Part shown: positions 34,166 through 45,708 of the stretch, in pieces
Position numbering within the stretch: the stretch's first letter is position 1
How the letters are laid out: each line of letters opens with the position of its first letter
Source of the DNA: Alentia gelatinosa
Taxonomy: Eukaryota > Annelida > Polychaeta > Phyllodocida > Polynoidae
DNA: 64,000 nt
Assembly (NCBI GenBank): GCA_950022655.1
Contig: OX465590.1
Span: 44,413,718-44,477,717, forward strand
Direction of reading: 5' to 3'
Made by a program: the position numbers and the translations under genes
Notes under the pieces: generated by a model
What the model saw: only the letters and a program-made list of their open reading frames with translations
What the model was told of the DNA's origin: nothing
The model's database searches: none

Positions 34166-34318
34166 AGCAGGAGGCGTAATCTCTCAAATAGAACCACTAC
34201 CTGACTTTTGTACAGGTTGCATATAGTCGATGGCCTTTTCGTTATCAGGTGGAAACTCAACAAAAAGACTTCCATGCTTACATTAAGAAATATCCATAGC
34301 TCAGGTTCCACAGATTAA

Positions 34319-34753
34319 GAGGGGGCGTCCACCAACCACGACAAAGCTGCGACAATGGCTTTCTGACAAGGTCCACGACAGCTCTACGATTGGAAGCCTT
34401 GTCATAGCCTTGTTGTGGGTGGTGGACCACAGTTCCCGACAAGAGGCTACGACAAGGCCACAACAGGCTGCGACATGAAGCTTGTCGGGGGCCTGTCAGG
34501 GGCCTTCCGACAAGGTTACGACAAAATTGAACATGTTTGATTTTGGAGCCGTGTCGTGGCGTGTTGTAGCGTGTCGGGAGGTTGTTGCAGAGGTCTACGA
34601 TAGAATATTTAGGTGGAGCGTGCACTTCCCGACAGGCTGCGACAAGGGGTCACGACAGCTCCCCTCCTCACGACAATACTGCGACAAGGCACCGATTGGA
34701 ACTTTCTTGTCGGCGCGTGTCGCAGCCCTGTCGTGGTTGGTGGACGCCCCCTC
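34319..34753. mobile_element. PIF/Harbinger-like MITE, copy 2
   Basis: Ends GAGGGGGCGTCCACCAACC and GGTTGGTGGACGCCCCCTC, with the same CGACAAGG-rich interior as 18843-19097 but ~180 bases longer. The left flank is TAA and the right AAA, so the duplication is imperfect or mutated. No transposase frame. Confidence 0.8.
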
Positions 34754-34904
34754 AAAGAGAGTTTCTTGGTCAGAGAGTGAGAACTCGTGGACATGAACAG
34801 TCTTTAGCCATACCCACCTCCAAGATGGAAGAGAGTGAAGACAGAGGTTGGTGGCCATTCTACCTGCTGCCCCGCCATTAGAGCAGCTTTGGTGGCCAGT
34901 ATAC

Positions 34905-35215
34905 CCCGCTTTATTATCCATTGTATGCAAAAACTCCATTGAAAATGTATAGTGGTATACAGCCTCAAAACCATGGTATACTGGAACAATAGTCCCTTTG
35001 AGCTATGAAGCAAAGGAATAGTCCCTATTGTTATACCTTTGAAATGGCAATTACTGGGTTTAATTTATTCGAAAAGATGGATAATAAATGCAACAAACGA
35101 TGGTTATGTGGTCAGGTACCTCTGTAAACCACTCGAGGTTGGCGTGTGTTACTACGCATCAACCACTCGTGGCTTACAGCCGCCTGTCCACAAAACCATT
35201 GATTGTTATCTCCCA
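34905..35215 (+). repeat. Palindromic element, family H copy 4
   Basis: TTATTATCCATTGTATGC, CCATTGAAAATGTATAGTGG, CCACTCGAGGTTGGCG and CATCAACCACTCGTGG match the family. The palindrome apex is shortened. From 35216 to 35560 nothing is assigned, although 35300-35400 is CpG-richer than its surroundings. Confidence 0.75.
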
Positions 35216-35562
35216 CACTAAGTCCAGAAAAACTTTACGAGCCCTCGCTGGTACCCCACGTCCCTCACCGTTATAGATACTAACATCATTTGTGACCGTC
35301 GATAACCAGCGCCCCATCGCCGCTGGTCGCTGACCCTCGCGACCGGCGGCATCACTTCCGGTACCACTTCCGGTCTCGCGCAGTCATCTATTGATTGTGA
35401 CGGACTACTTTGTTGGTTTCACCAATAACCGAATCACACCCGGACACTCCGCCCAGGCTGGTCGGCGTCTCCTGGGTCACGTGGTTATGTGATTTGTACC
35501 GACAGAGGGCGCGGCAGTCATCCAGAGGGATGACAGATTATGGTTTTTTTTAATTTTGTTTT

Positions 35563-35890
35563 TATACTACCGGTGTGATGCAAAAAAAACGGTTCCCCTG
35601 CAAAAAACTTGTTTTATCGCCCATACGCATGTGCAGTGATGAAGTCCACGATTGGAGAGTGAGAAATTTGCCGAAATTAAGCATATTACAACATATCACG
35701 ACATGTAATTCTCATGTCTAAATAACTGTTCTTTTCATTTATTTACGTTAAGATCACATCAAAATAGTAGTACGTCCAATAGTCCGTGATATCTGAACGG
35801 AAGAATGTGTGCAGATGCATGCGCGTATTGGGTGGGCGATAAAACAAGTTTTTCGCAGGGTAACCGTTTTTTTTTGCATCTCACCGCCTT
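35563..35890. mobile_element. MITE with ~60-bp terminal inverted repeats
   Basis: Left arm GTGATGCAAAAAAAACGG, CTTGTTTTATCGCCCA and CGCATGTGC is matched by right arm GGGCGATAAAACAAGTTT and CGTTTTTTTTTGCATCTCAC. The arms are near-identical, the interior (~200 bases) has no ORF, and the superfamily is not clear. Confidence 0.85.
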
Positions 35891-35989
35891 TGGCACAAGA
35901 ACTCACATATGACAGTCACGGGGAAAGTGTAACCCCCAAAATAAAAGTTGGTTTGAAAATCAAAATACATGTATACGAAATATGAGAAG

Positions 35990-36075
35990 TGCTAAGGCCA
36001 GGGATTGGACTGCCAACTTTCAGCCTGACAGCCGAATGCTTCACTCACTGCTCCACAGAGCTGCATAATTTTTCA
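35990..36075 (-). repeat. tRNA-like SINE head fragment
   Basis: On the minus strand, CTCTGTGGAGCAGTGAGTGAAGC resembles an A box and GGCAGTCCAATCCC a B box, separated by an anticodon-like loop in AAGCATTCGGCTGTCAGGCT. It does not fold as a clean tRNA by eye, so a SINE remnant is more likely than a tRNA gene. Confidence 0.4.
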
Positions 36076-36125
36076 TTCATTGTGTTACAGGCTGCCCCTG
36101 GCCCTGGCGACAATTAAGGGAATTA

Positions 36126-36475
36126 ATCCTACCCCTAATAAAAAAACTCCATTAGCTTAACATTGACTCTATTTGGTCTACGGTGCAGGAAAATGAAATT
36201 TATCGCTCTAGTGGGATACAGTTGTCAAATGACGTCATTTGAAAAGCGACCAATGATTATCACTGATTATCGGTGAGTTTTATGTTATTTCTTATTTTGC
36301 TGAGGTAATTTAGACAGGGTAGGATAAATTCTAAACCAAACTCGAGTTAGTCGTGTTGTTTATAACACTCTGGCAAAGTCATGTATCGAGCAGTAATACA
36401 TGACTTTGCCGTCCTGCGATAAACAACAACACGACTAACTCTCATTTGGTTTCTCCTAAGTACTAGAGTCTACGT
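36126..36475 (+). repeat. Palindromic element, family D
   Basis: Starts AATCCTACCCCTAATAAAAA with CCATTAGCTTAACATTG, then CAGGGTAGGATAAATTC. The inverted half has TTAGTCGTGTTGTTTATAAC and AACAACAACACGACTAAC around GTATCGAGCAGTAATACATG. A right-arm relative lies at 56415-56510. Confidence 0.8.
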
Positions 36476-36935
36476 AAATTCTCTGGTCAACCAAATATTA
36501 CGTTATCATTATGGATGACACAGGTGCATGAGCTTGTTAGTGGCATCCACATGCGTTAGTCATTGAGGATACCAGCATAATGTCATGATGGAGGCAAGAA
36601 AACTACAGCCCTGAATTCTGTCTTTTGAATAGCTAGACATCAATCATAAGACTAGGAGGACAGCTGAGTTCCAACTACAAAAAACAGTAGAGCAGGTTTA
36701 AGATTTTTCTCTACACGAGATTCTCACTCCCGTGGGACTTCACTCTTCAACCAAAGTTCTGGGTACGTCTGTCTCTATATGTGGTAGCAACTCCAAGCAG
36801 ACCCAACGGAATTCTAACGTTTTATATGTGGTAGGTAATAACTTGAGCATTGCAAGCTCACCATTTTCCTTTCATCTTTTCTTTTCTGAAAAGTAGGATG
36901 TTTCATACAATTGTACCATATTTGAACTCATGTGG
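36476..36935. other. Unassigned interval
   Basis: Shares words with 38690-39120 (TCTGCATATGAGAACCTCAC vs TCTACACGAGATTCTCACTC, and GAGCAACTCCAAGCATATCC), so both are probably copies of one diverged dispersed repeat. No gene. Confidence 0.4.
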
Positions 36936-36939
36936 TCCT

Positions 36940-37330
36940 ATTTTTCTTTATCATGGGTCATGCTCTCTGTGTGCCAATCGTGTAACATTGGGAAAGGTGC
37001 CGAGGTCCAGTGCCCTAGTGTCACGTATAAGTTCCCAGCTGACCATGACCAATCACTACAGACCAAACTAGTTCATTGACCCATGGTGCTCCACATACCA
37101 GGGACCTGTTGAATAACTTATGTCACCGAAAGTACAGGGTACAAGGAGACCTTGTACGAGGGTTTATCACTCAAAAATATTCAAGCTCGTTCGCTAAGAC
37201 TGTCCTTCCTGAACAAAGGTCATCCATAAGTGTTGAATAAAGTTGCTTCATATCATCCCTGGGTCTCGTTGGCGTTCAGAAAAGGGTCTTCATGTATGAG
37301 CCTAGATTATTAAACAGGCCCCAGGACCCT
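36940..37330. repeat. Family I fragment followed by CTGTTTAATAATCTAGG element
   Basis: 36940-37080 is inverted family I (CAGCTGACCATGACCAATCA). 37085-37330 has CAGGGACCTGTTGAATAACT at one end and CTAGATTATTAAACAGGCCCC at the other, with GTCCATAAGTGTTGAATAAAG inside, as in 19936-20455. Confidence 0.6.
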
Positions 37331-37689
37331 CTCAAGACAGTTGTAAAAGTAGCTAGTTGGATATATCTGCCAAATGGATTACAGTGAATGACCAACACAC
37401 TGAATTAACCCAAAACCTTTCAGTTGATATATCCACACTCATTCACTAATGATGAACAGATCATTTGTTCCTGGTTCTGCAGATCTCAGCCGACCTTAAC
37501 ATTCCAATGTCCTCCTGTACTTACCGTCGCCAGTGCTGCCCTCTGTGGTAGGAAGGTAACACTCCAGGTGTTCATGGGTGCTGCTCTCTGGTGACCAGTA
37601 GGAGAAGCTGTGAGAAGATGGTGTGTCCTCTAGGTGCCTAAACATTGCCTTAGAATCTGTCATTAATTATCATCCAAGAAACAAACCAC

Positions 37690-38065
37690 CAGGGACCTGT
37701 TTCAGTAGTCGCGTGACATTAGGCCTAGACAGACATCAACAGCGGCACCAACAGTACAAGCAACAGCAGAAAAAAATGTGTCGGGTTTCAAAACGCATGT
37801 CACAGTTGATGTCAAATATCAGCAGGTTGGAGCCGCCAATTTTCTTCATATTTGGGACAGTTATAGGTTATATGTATCCCTTACTCATGTTAAAGTTTCA
37901 TTGCTTAATTCTTATGGAAAGTGAGTGAATTTGTCTAATACTTTTGAAACTGGACACACCGTGTTTGGGGTCTGTCTTGTCCTAAGTGCCGCAACTTGTG
38001 TTGATCTGTCCGTATGGTGTCACAAACACCATCTAGACATGTCATGAAACTAGTGAAACAGGTCC
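37690..38065. repeat. MITE, GGGACCTGTTTCA ends, diverged copy
   Basis: CAGGGACCTGTTTCAGTAGT at the left and ACTAGTGAAACAGGTCCCTG at the right are inverted. The interior has ATGTCTAGATGG-like and CTTTTGAAACTGG words. Related copies lie at 44262-44660 and 50484-50801. From 37331 to 37689 a short family I piece (37410-37460) is the only feature. Confidence 0.7.
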
Positions 38066-38267
38066 CTGATCCAATCTCCGTTCTCATGGGCGTACCATTA
38101 TCAGGGAATTCCCTGAGCAAGCTTTAAGAGTACCTCACACAGTCAAATCTACTGACTATCTTTATTTATAAGATGAACTAGCGCCTTCGGCAATAGGACA
38201 AACATAAAGATAGCTTCTAAAGATGAGCTCCCCCACGGAAACAACGAGTGATGGGAAAGCCCATTAT

Positions 38268-38672
38268 CCTACCCCTAATAAAAAAAATGTCACTGATTTA
38301 ACATAGGCAAACTTTATGTGGTGTGCCATGACATAAAGTAAAATTGATGTACCTAGAGAAATAAATAAATTGACCAATCAGCGATCAGGAATTATTAACT
38401 TGTATAAATAGTTCCGGCTGTAGAGCAGAAATTCTGACAGCTGTCAAACATGGACGGAATCGAGTCAGACTTTCCTAATATCATAAAGTCATGGAGACGG
38501 GTTAGGATAAATACGAAACCGAACTGGAGTTAGACTCGTCAGTGTCTATGCCACTCTGGTCAGATCTGTTCCTCACTACGCTCAGCTAACACTTCGCGTA
38601 GTAATACACGACCTTCCTGTCGTGGCATAAACACTGACAAGTCTAACTCTCATTCGGTTTCTACTAATTATC
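38268..38672 (+). repeat. Palindromic element, family E
   Basis: TTATCCTACCCCTAATAAAA, GATTTAACATAGG and GGGTTAGGATAAATACG are followed by arms GAGTTAGACTCGTCAGTGTC and ACTGACAAGTCTAACTCTC around CACTACGCTCAGCTAACACT. Same architecture as families A, B and D with a different arm sequence. Confidence 0.8.
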
Positions 38673-39836
38673 GACGGATAGAACGACGTCACACTAGCCT
38701 GACTGAGGGAAACCCCAGTAGATCATGAATATTCATGATGTTGGTGGTGGTGTCGAAATCATCATAGATGAATCAGCGAGGAATTCCAGTGTGATTTAGG
38801 TACCAGCACAACTTGCGCCATCTTTAAATGGCGGAGGTTGTCGAGGGCTGGTCTCAGGTTTATGATATCTGCAAACTGCAGCACTAAATTTTGTTTCCGA
38901 AATGACTAGAAATAAGTCATAGGAGAAAAAGCAAATCAGAGTGAAAAGCTACAAAAAAGAATAGCAGGTTTAAATTTTTCTGCATATGAGAACCTCACCC
39001 TCATGGCAGTTCAATCTTCATGCACAGGTCTGATTCTGTCTGTCTCTATGTGGGGGAGCAACTCCAAGCATATCCTGTCGAAATGGTGCCTTTCTATATA
39101 TAGAAGGTAATAATGAACATTAAACATTTTCTTTTCACATGGTAAGTACAGGTGGTATTTGAGCCTCATATAAAGAACTATCTTACTTATATAAATACAT
39201 TTTCAGATTTGGTTTTAAGTCTACCCATAGAGGCATTTATGATATGCCATTGCAGTAATGTAATAAAATTTAATTTACCACGCAATGATAGAGACATAAT
39301 TCATTCAACAAGATTACAAACACCAGATGACACTTAGAGTTTACAGCGGTATAACACTCAATTCCGTCGGGCAATTACAATAATATCTGGCCAAGGATGA
39401 CAGGTTGTTACCAATTGTTACCTAGCCTTGATCAAATTAATCTGTTGATTGGTCTGCTATATAACCTTACTTGGCTTTGCCTCGTAAGATTACTCTGCAA
39501 CCAAAGCTGATGACAGATCTCGCTGCAGTTCCTTCTAAAGCATCCACGTGAAAAACCAGTCATACTGCATTAACCACAGCAGAATCTGAAATGCTCTCAA
39601 GAAAAATTAATACACAGCCATTTCATTACATACCTACCTTCTATTGGTCCCTAGAAGCATTCAGCTGGAAACACTTATTAGAAACATAAATGCAATCCAT
39701 CCATGTGGGCGACTCTGTATTACATTAAGTAACAGTAAAGGCATTAATAAAATGTGTTATTATTGCTGCAGCATTGATCCTCACAATACGCTACCTTCAT
39801 CAGGGTAAATGTTCTGATGTACGACTGCCTCCCCCA
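38673..39836. other. Unassigned interval
   Basis: No supported gene. 38690-39120 resembles 36480-36850, suggesting a dispersed repeat. Confidence 0.4.
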
Positions 39837-40532
39837 GGGCCCCGTTGCTTCACGTTTACGACAGAGTTGCGGATCGCAGAATAGCGATCCGAGGTCCTAA
39901 ACATTGCTCCTGAAATTTTGCGGATCGCGTCGTAATCATGAGGCAACACACGTGACACGTGACATGACATGCCTCCCCCAGGGCCGCATTGCTCCTGTTT
40001 TTGTGGTATCGCTAGCTATAATCGGATCGTAATTTTATTTTTACGACTACTTTAAAGATCCGACTAAAAAAGCGTTGCTCCAGAAATATCGGATTGTATC
40101 GCTATATTTCTGCAGTATCGCTAATTTTTACGATGCGATTAGAATACAGCAATTCAGGGGCACATATTGAATGAGACAGGGGAAGATTAATTAGTTTTTT
40201 AATTAAATACAGATGGCACCATAGTTAAAACTGATCTGACACTTGGTGGTTTGGATCGCTATTTCCTATAGGTAAAAGAACAAGGGGCAGGGGTTGGTGG
40301 TGCCACCATGGATCGTTGTTTGAAATATCATACAAGGCTGGCTTTAACCTACAGCGATATGATCTGCAATGCTGTGAAGGTCCGCGTAGAAAGTATCGCT
40401 AAAAGCAGTATTTTACGCGGTGATGTGCCTATGCGATTGTGACACGATCCGCAAAATTTCAGGAGCAACGTCTTGGCCCTCAGATTGCTATTCTGCGATC
40501 TGCAGCTCTGTCGTAATCCTGGAGCAACGGGG
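39837..40532. mobile_element. Inverted-repeat element, CCCCGTTGCTCCAGG ends
   Basis: CCCCGTTGCTTCACGTTTAC, GACAGAGTTGC and TCGCAGAATAGCGATC at the left are mirrored by GATTGCTATTCTGCGATC and TCGTAATCCTGGAGCAACGG at the right. The inner arms (GCTCCTGAAATTTTGCGGAT) are also mirrored. A second, shorter GGGCCGCATTGCTCC piece at 39980 suggests nesting. No transposase. Confidence 0.75.
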
Positions 40533-40662
40533 TCCTGGTATGGTGCGATCCAGGACGACGTCGTTTCCTGTCACATCAACACATGGATTAAAATAGACAA
40601 TAATTGATAGTCTACATATAATAAGTCTATATATAATGGGTAATGGGTATAATGGGTATGTA

Positions 40663-40835
40663 GTGGTTTAAGTGGGATTCACACGATGGGATTCATATAC
40701 CTCGCAGGGTGTTTGTCTGAGACAAATCCTGCTGAGATTCTATGCTCGAACACAAATTCTTCGTCTAAATTATAGGGTTGCATTTCCCAGAGACATGTTT
40801 TTCCGCCTGTAGTTGTTGGCGACATGTTCTAGTGA
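40663..40835 (+). repeat. 46-bp-core element, 5' part, single unit
   Basis: TTTAAGTGGGATTCACACG, ATATACCTCGCAGGGTGTTT and GTCTGAGACAAATCCTGC, then AACACAAATTC and GAGACATGTTTTTCCGCC match 1645-1865. The right terminus is missing. From 40836 to 41505 nothing is assigned. Confidence 0.8.
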
Positions 40836-41504
40836 CTTACCTTTGTGTTGGATCACTTCATCGATCAGTGACTCAGGTGCAACAGATGAAAAACACAGAT
40901 GCACAGATTTAGTTCAGAAAGTGTAGCAGGAAGAACAAGACATGGAGTAAGAATCAGGATAAACATCAATCATAACACAGAAAATAGATAATATCAATGT
41001 AGCAAGTACGCAGCAAATGCAACAATACTGACAACACATTCCTATGATGAGACGTATAGGGCAGATACGTCATGTTCCCTGGGGGCGCCATTTTGACCCC
41101 AAGTAGGTGTTCATGTTAATTTTCATCCGTTCCTTAGGAGTATATACTCTTAGGTTGGGAAAAAATAGTCGAACACCACTGCGCAACAAGTTCAAATGAA
41201 CTCAGACGCATGCCGGCGGCACACGCCAAGTGTTCTTCACTGCTGTAGGCGAAAAAGTAGGCGTACGTCATTACTGGAGCTGAAAAAGAAAGTGAGTGAC
41301 AATAGGGAACTATCACAATCCTAGCCTTTCTCACATATATGTGTATAGAGCCTCTCATGTGAAAACATGTCCCGGGTTTCATCTTGAAGTCATCTTAAAC
41401 TGGGATGGGAGTAGAAAGACAAAGAAAGCATTGTAAAACTTTTAAAGTCAGTTGAATTTCATAAGAATAAAAGACCCACAGTACAAGAACTGTCCACCAA
41501 ATGG

Positions 41505-41655
41505 TGATGTATACTTTATCTCACTCCTGTTATTTTTGTTCTGTAGGCTTAACATTGGAAACTTGGTCTCCATACCCCTATGACTATTGCAGTCTGTTCT
41601 CCATGGTCTATATCCTGCGTGTTGCCCATTCTTTTAGTGTGTACAGGGGTTTATC
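41505..41655 (+). repeat. Family F left-part fragment
   Basis: TTTATCTCACTCCTG, TGTAGGCTTAACATTGG, TCTCCATACCCCTATGA and CATTCTTTTAGTGTGTACAG match the left half of 41660-41945. The palindromic half is absent, giving a head-to-tail partial duplication with the next copy. Confidence 0.75.
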
Positions 41656-41945
41656 TCACCCCTGGAATAAATGCCCATAGGCTTAACATTGGGAACTCGT
41701 TCTCCATGCCCCTACGAGTATTGCGGTCCGTTCTCCATGGTCTTTATCCTGTGTGTCATCTATTCTTTTAATGTGTATAGGGGTGAGATAAATACAGAAA
41801 GCAACTCGTTTTGGTCAAAGAAGTCATTCTGCAACTCGTTTGAATGCTACGTGATATTCACTTGGCTGTCGCCTCGTTCATATCACTCTGCATCATACTC
41901 GTGGAGAAAGACGACTTTGACCAAAAGTTGTTGGTTCCTTCTTTA
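41656..41945 (+). repeat. Palindromic element, family F copy 2
   Basis: TTATCTCACCCCTGGAATAA, CCCATAGGCTTAACATTGGG, AGGGGTGAGATAAATACAG and arms CTCGTTTTGGTCAAAG and CTTTGACCAAAAG. It aligns throughout with 15375-15661. Confidence 0.85.
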
Positions 41946-42400
41946 GAGATGAATACAGAAAGCAACTCGTTTTGGTTAAAGTCATTGTTCTCAAACTCGT
42001 TTAAATACTTAAAGGAAACCCACCAGATGAAAATAGCTTGGTCCGTACTCCACCGAGTCGGACTGCAGAGTAATTCACGAAGCGAAGCAGAGTGAATTAC
42101 TCTGTGGTCACACGAGGTGGGGTGCAGACCAAGTTATTGTCATCGAGTGGGTTTCTGATTTTATCTCACCCCGTATAACATTATTCATTGATGAAATGAA
42201 TCACCAAATTAGCCATTGAGTATTGGGTACACGAACCTAACGGCCGTGGAGTACGAGTTCCTAATGTTAAGCCTATGGAGAAAAATACCGGGGTGAGATA
42301 ATACGTGATATTCACTCAGCTGGCACCTTGTTCATATCACTCCATATCAAACCCGAAGAGAATGACGACTTTGACCAAAACTTGTTGGTTTCTTCTTTAG
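41946..42400 (+). repeat. Family F arm fragments around another palindrome
   Basis: 41950-42005 is a family F arm. 42013-42165 is a separate palindrome (GAAACCCACCAGATG with CATCGAGTGGGTTTC; GAGTAATTCACGAAGCGAAG with AGAGTGAATTACTC). 42165-42400 has TTTATCTCACCCC, GTTAAGCCTATGG (inverted signature), GGGGTGAGATAA and the F right arm. The order suggests nested insertion. Confidence 0.65.
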
Positions 42401-42427
42401 TCGGCTATCTGGTGACTGCTTCATGAA

Positions 42428-42645
42428 CTAACAATGGCTCTGTTCCCTGTACCTAGAGAAGAATCCATCGAGCCTTGATTTTGGAGACATTAGCTGGTGT
42501 AGTTCCAAGATGAATGTCAGGATAGATATATACGTTGTCACGGGAGTTTCTTCAGGTCTTGCTTCATCAATGGACGTTGAGTGGAAAAATATACCACTTT
42601 GCCTTGATACACAAGTGACTGCAATCCAATGCTCAAAATTTCGTT
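42428..42645 (-). CDS. Unassigned minus-strand open frame
   Basis: Open on the minus strand with a segment SILTFILELHQLMSPKSRL. Non-repetitive and of mixed composition, but its amino end enters a repeat (42650 onward) and no domain or splice partner is seen. Possibly an exon, more probably chance. Confidence 0.12.
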
Positions 42646-42649
42646 GAAA

Positions 42650-42847
42650 AGGCCCGTTTCCATTGGCCAACAAACACAGTGTAGATTTTCTGTGTTCTCC
42701 TAATAGTCTATTTACATTCTGCATCAGCAGTGCTAAGGTCCGTCGGTGGTTCCTGACTGTATATCAGTGATTGCAGATGGAAATAGGCTATAAGGAGAAC
42801 ACAAAAAATCTACACCATGTTTGTCGGCCAATGGAAAAGGGCCTTAA
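42650..42847. mobile_element. Short MITE, AAGGCCCGTTTCCATTGGCC ends
   Basis: Left AAGGCCCGTTTCCATTGGCC and AACAAACACAGTGTAGATTT; right CTACACCATGTTTGTCGGCC and AATGGAAAAGGGCCTT. About 198 bases with long inverted arms and no ORF. A truncated relative is at 2490-2605. Confidence 0.85.
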
Positions 42848-43745
42848 GTAGTATTCTAACACAAAGGTTTATTAAGGCTGGATTTTGGTACTGATATGGT
42901 ACCGGCTGACCACAACTCCGGGGTTGCCTGACCCCTCATCTGCAGCTCGTCCGGTAGAGGAATAGCAGTGGAATAGCAGTGGAGCAGTGTCATCGCCGGC
43001 AGTCGGTGACCATGTCAGTCGGTGGTGGCCTTATTGCATAATCTATGCACAATAAATTGCTGAACACTTCTCTGCATGTCTGTTTCCATTCACTGATCTG
43101 GCGTCCTAAATATCGATCAGTGGTTCCCGAATGCAGATCCGTGGCAATTAGTCGGCTAGTGGAAAATGGCTTATAATGAGGTTTATTAAGGCACTATTCC
43201 ATATGCCGGATGTTGGTCCCCATGTGGTACCAGCCGCCAATCTGACTTTTGAACCCGTCCGGTAGTAGAATAGCACTGGAATAACAGCACTGGAATTATA
43301 GTGGAGCAGCGTCATTACAACAACGTCGACCCGGTTAGCCGCTGCTCCATGCATTCTGTCATCCTATTCTGTTTGCAGGGGCTGTTCCACCAAACCGATT
43401 TCATTTTCGTGATCGTCGGCCTTATCCTGGTAGCATCGTCAACAATCTGCTGCTCATTACTGGTCCATTCTGTGGGAAAACAGGCCTAAAAACTTCGATC
43501 TGGCAGTATCTGGTGTCTTCTGTTTCAATTCCGATAGTGTCAGAGAAATTCTATGACTCCAGCCGATCGCAACCATTATCCAAAGCATTGTATCCAGATA
43601 GTATAGTCGTCAACTACATTGTGGTGGGTGCTCTCCTTAGCCCGGTATATGACAACATGCCATGAGTCTATTGAGATGTATTCTAATTGGTCAGGCCGAC
43701 GTTGGGTCTCCTTTTTTTATACATTTCTTTTTACAGTCTTCGTGT
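42848..43745. other. Unassigned interval with a diverged duplicate
   Basis: 42865-43025 and 43180-43350 share GGTTTATTAAGGC, ATGTGGTACCAGCCG or its variant, CGTCCGGTAGTAGAATAGCA and GTGGAGCAGCGTCAT, so they are two diverged repeat copies. No gene is supported. Confidence 0.5.
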
Positions 43746-43748
43746 TAA

Positions 43749-44112
43749 CCCTTTAAGGACGGGTGCCTGTGGCCAAGCTACCGCCTGGAGGACGGGTGCT
43801 GGTGGCACTTTATACCGCTAGGGGACGGGCACACAGTCCTCAAAACCCACAATTCAATTGTTTAATCACGTGATATGATATATAATCTTAAATATTTTAT
43901 TTCTTTTTAATATAAATACTAATAATGGTATTATACATACATGCTGTGAAAATTTCATTAATGTTAAGCCATTATTTTTTGTTCAAAACGATTTTGTAGA
44001 TTTTTGAGAAATGATGCCTCAAGGCATCATTCGCCCTGGACTGGATGATGCCGCAAGGCATCGTTCGCCCTGGGCTGGATGATGCCTCAAAGCATCATTC
44101 GCCCTTAAAGGG
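43749..44112. mobile_element. piggyBac-like MITE, TTAA-flanked, copy 2
   Basis: CCCTTTAAGGACGGG at the left and GCCCTTAAAGGG at the right, both flanked by TTAA (43745-43748, 44113-44116). Three ATGCCTCAAGGCATCATTCG repeats lie near the right end, as in copy 1, with ATCATTCG replacing ATTATCCG. Confidence 0.88.
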
Positions 44113-44261
44113 TTAAATTACTGTAGTGCTTGGAAATGCAAAGTATTCCATAAATCTTAACCAAAGTCAGTGGGATAGCCGTCCTAGACTCAAGTGTCAC
44201 TGGTTTCAATTGGTGACCCAGTATTTACCCGTACATTTGCCCGAATACATGGACCAGGGAC

Positions 44262-44660
44262 CTGTTTCACTAGTTTCGTGACATGTCTAGATGGCGTCTA
44301 GATGGTGTGTCTAGTTTCATAAAAACTAGACATTAGACTTCGTTTTGTCCATTCTTGCTTGCACTGTTGGTGCCGCTTTTCATGTCTGTCTAACACTTTT
44401 GTCACGAAACTAGTGAAATAGGTCCATGGTGTGTAGATTTGTCTAATTCTTATGTTTGGGGTCTGTCTTTTCCTAAGGGCAGGTACTTGTGTTGTCACAA
44501 AACTAGACAACCCCAATGTCTGTATGGTGTCACAGACATGTCACGAACCTAGTGAAAGAGGTCCCTGTTTCACTAGTTTCATGACATGTCTAGATGGCGT
44601 CTGTGACACCATACAGACATATTGGGGTTGACTAGTTTCGTGACAATACATGTAGCGCTG
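44262..44660. repeat. MITE, GGGACCTGTTTCACTAG ends, with partial duplication
   Basis: GGGACCTGTTTCACTAGTTT and GTGACATGTCTAGATGG at the left; ACTAGTGAAAGAGGTCCC near 44560; then another left end in the same orientation from 44564. Internal words match 50484-50801. The second copy is cut off near 44645. From 44661 to 45150, 44740-44815 repeats its TCCGTTCTTGCTTGCACTG piece, but nothing else is seen. Confidence 0.75.
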
Positions 44661-45159
44661 GCACAAGTGGCGCCGTAGTGTCGCTGTTCACAACACTGAC
44701 ATTGTGACACAACATGCGACAATAGATGTGACATTCATTATGAAATGTGACTTCGTTTTGTCCGTTCTTGCTTGCACTGTTGGTGCCGCTTTTCATGTCT
44801 GTCTAATGATTGTCTCAAACGTCGGTGTGGTACTTAACTTGGTGACTTTTGTTAAGCTTTTAAACTCCAAAGTCTCTTTGTTTCTTACCACCGGAGGTAG
44901 TTGGCTCCATTTTAGGCCACATGCTTATTTAACACTACGCAGATAGGCATTAGAGTTCGGGGCCATTACCTTTAAGACAGGTCTAGTCTAGTATGTGTAT
45001 GACGTACATCTAGAATATATCGGAATTGAGCCCGCCTATAGGCCTTACTATGATGTAAGGTTCTGAACATTGCCAAGAAGGACCGTATTGTTGCTTCATG
45101 GTTGGAAGAAACTGAAACCGAAGCTCACGCGTATTGATTTACCGTCCAGTGGTAAAGAT

Positions 45160-45708
45160 CAGAGGAGGTGTGAAGCGCTACGCCCCCTATCGTTTTGGCA
45201 TGGACTCAAATGACAGCTGATGCAGATTCCTATGCTAAAGTATAGCAAAAATAGGCTAAATAGTAACAGCTACTACATACAAACTGTTAGAGCTCTATCA
45301 AAAATCTTTTCAGATATTGATAGAGGGACATCTAATGTACTCCAAACCACAATAGAGCTCAATAGAGCTCCACGTTTTGTGCCTGTTTTGTGTTGTGGAA
45401 CACAACCTTATTTTTTACAAATTCCAATGTTCAACCTACGACAGGAAACCTTACCCATAGCACAGTTATTTGACATGTGTATGACTAAATAGGCTCATGT
45501 CCTAGGTTTCTAACAATGTTTTGTTTATCAAAATCGGCCTATTATTCATGACACAAGAGCTTTTTGTATTTTTCATGTTTTGGTGTGGGTTCTTCTCAGA
45601 GCTCCTTCCCTCATGCTGGCATGTTTGAGAGTGGCGCCTTGAACCCTGTCGCGATCGCATATATGAACCAAGTCGGTATAGGGGGCGCTGCGCTTCACAC
45701 CTCCTCTG
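45160..45708. mobile_element. Inverted-repeat element with 9-bp target duplication
   Basis: Ends CAGAGGAGGTGTGAAGCGC and GCGCTTCACACCTCCTCTG, with ~35-bp arms. GGTAAAGAT is repeated exactly at 45151-45159 and 45709-45717. Nine bases fits Mutator-like elements; CAG ends recall hAT, which makes 8. A 90-residue internal open frame (45220-45492) shows no transposase motif. The interior does not resemble other copies in the window. Confidence 0.88.

Noticed and set aside
32182..34311. Very long Pro/Ser/His and Gly/Arg/Glu open frames on both strands
   Set aside because: All frames are open because a 15-bp unit without stops is repeated. No unique domain, start context or splice site supports a protein.
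37623..37928. 101-residue open frame
   Set aside because: It crosses the left end of a MITE and shows no domain signature.
44704..44946. 80-residue plus-strand frame with hydrophobic stretches that could be a receptor fragment
   Set aside because: Part of it lies in a copy of the GGGACCTGTTTCA MITE (CGTTCTTGCTTGCACTG), and no domain or splice site is visible.
45220..45492. Internal frame of the 9-bp-duplication element as a transposase
   Set aside because: It is only about 90 residues with no DDE or zinc-finger pattern, so it is treated as non-coding.
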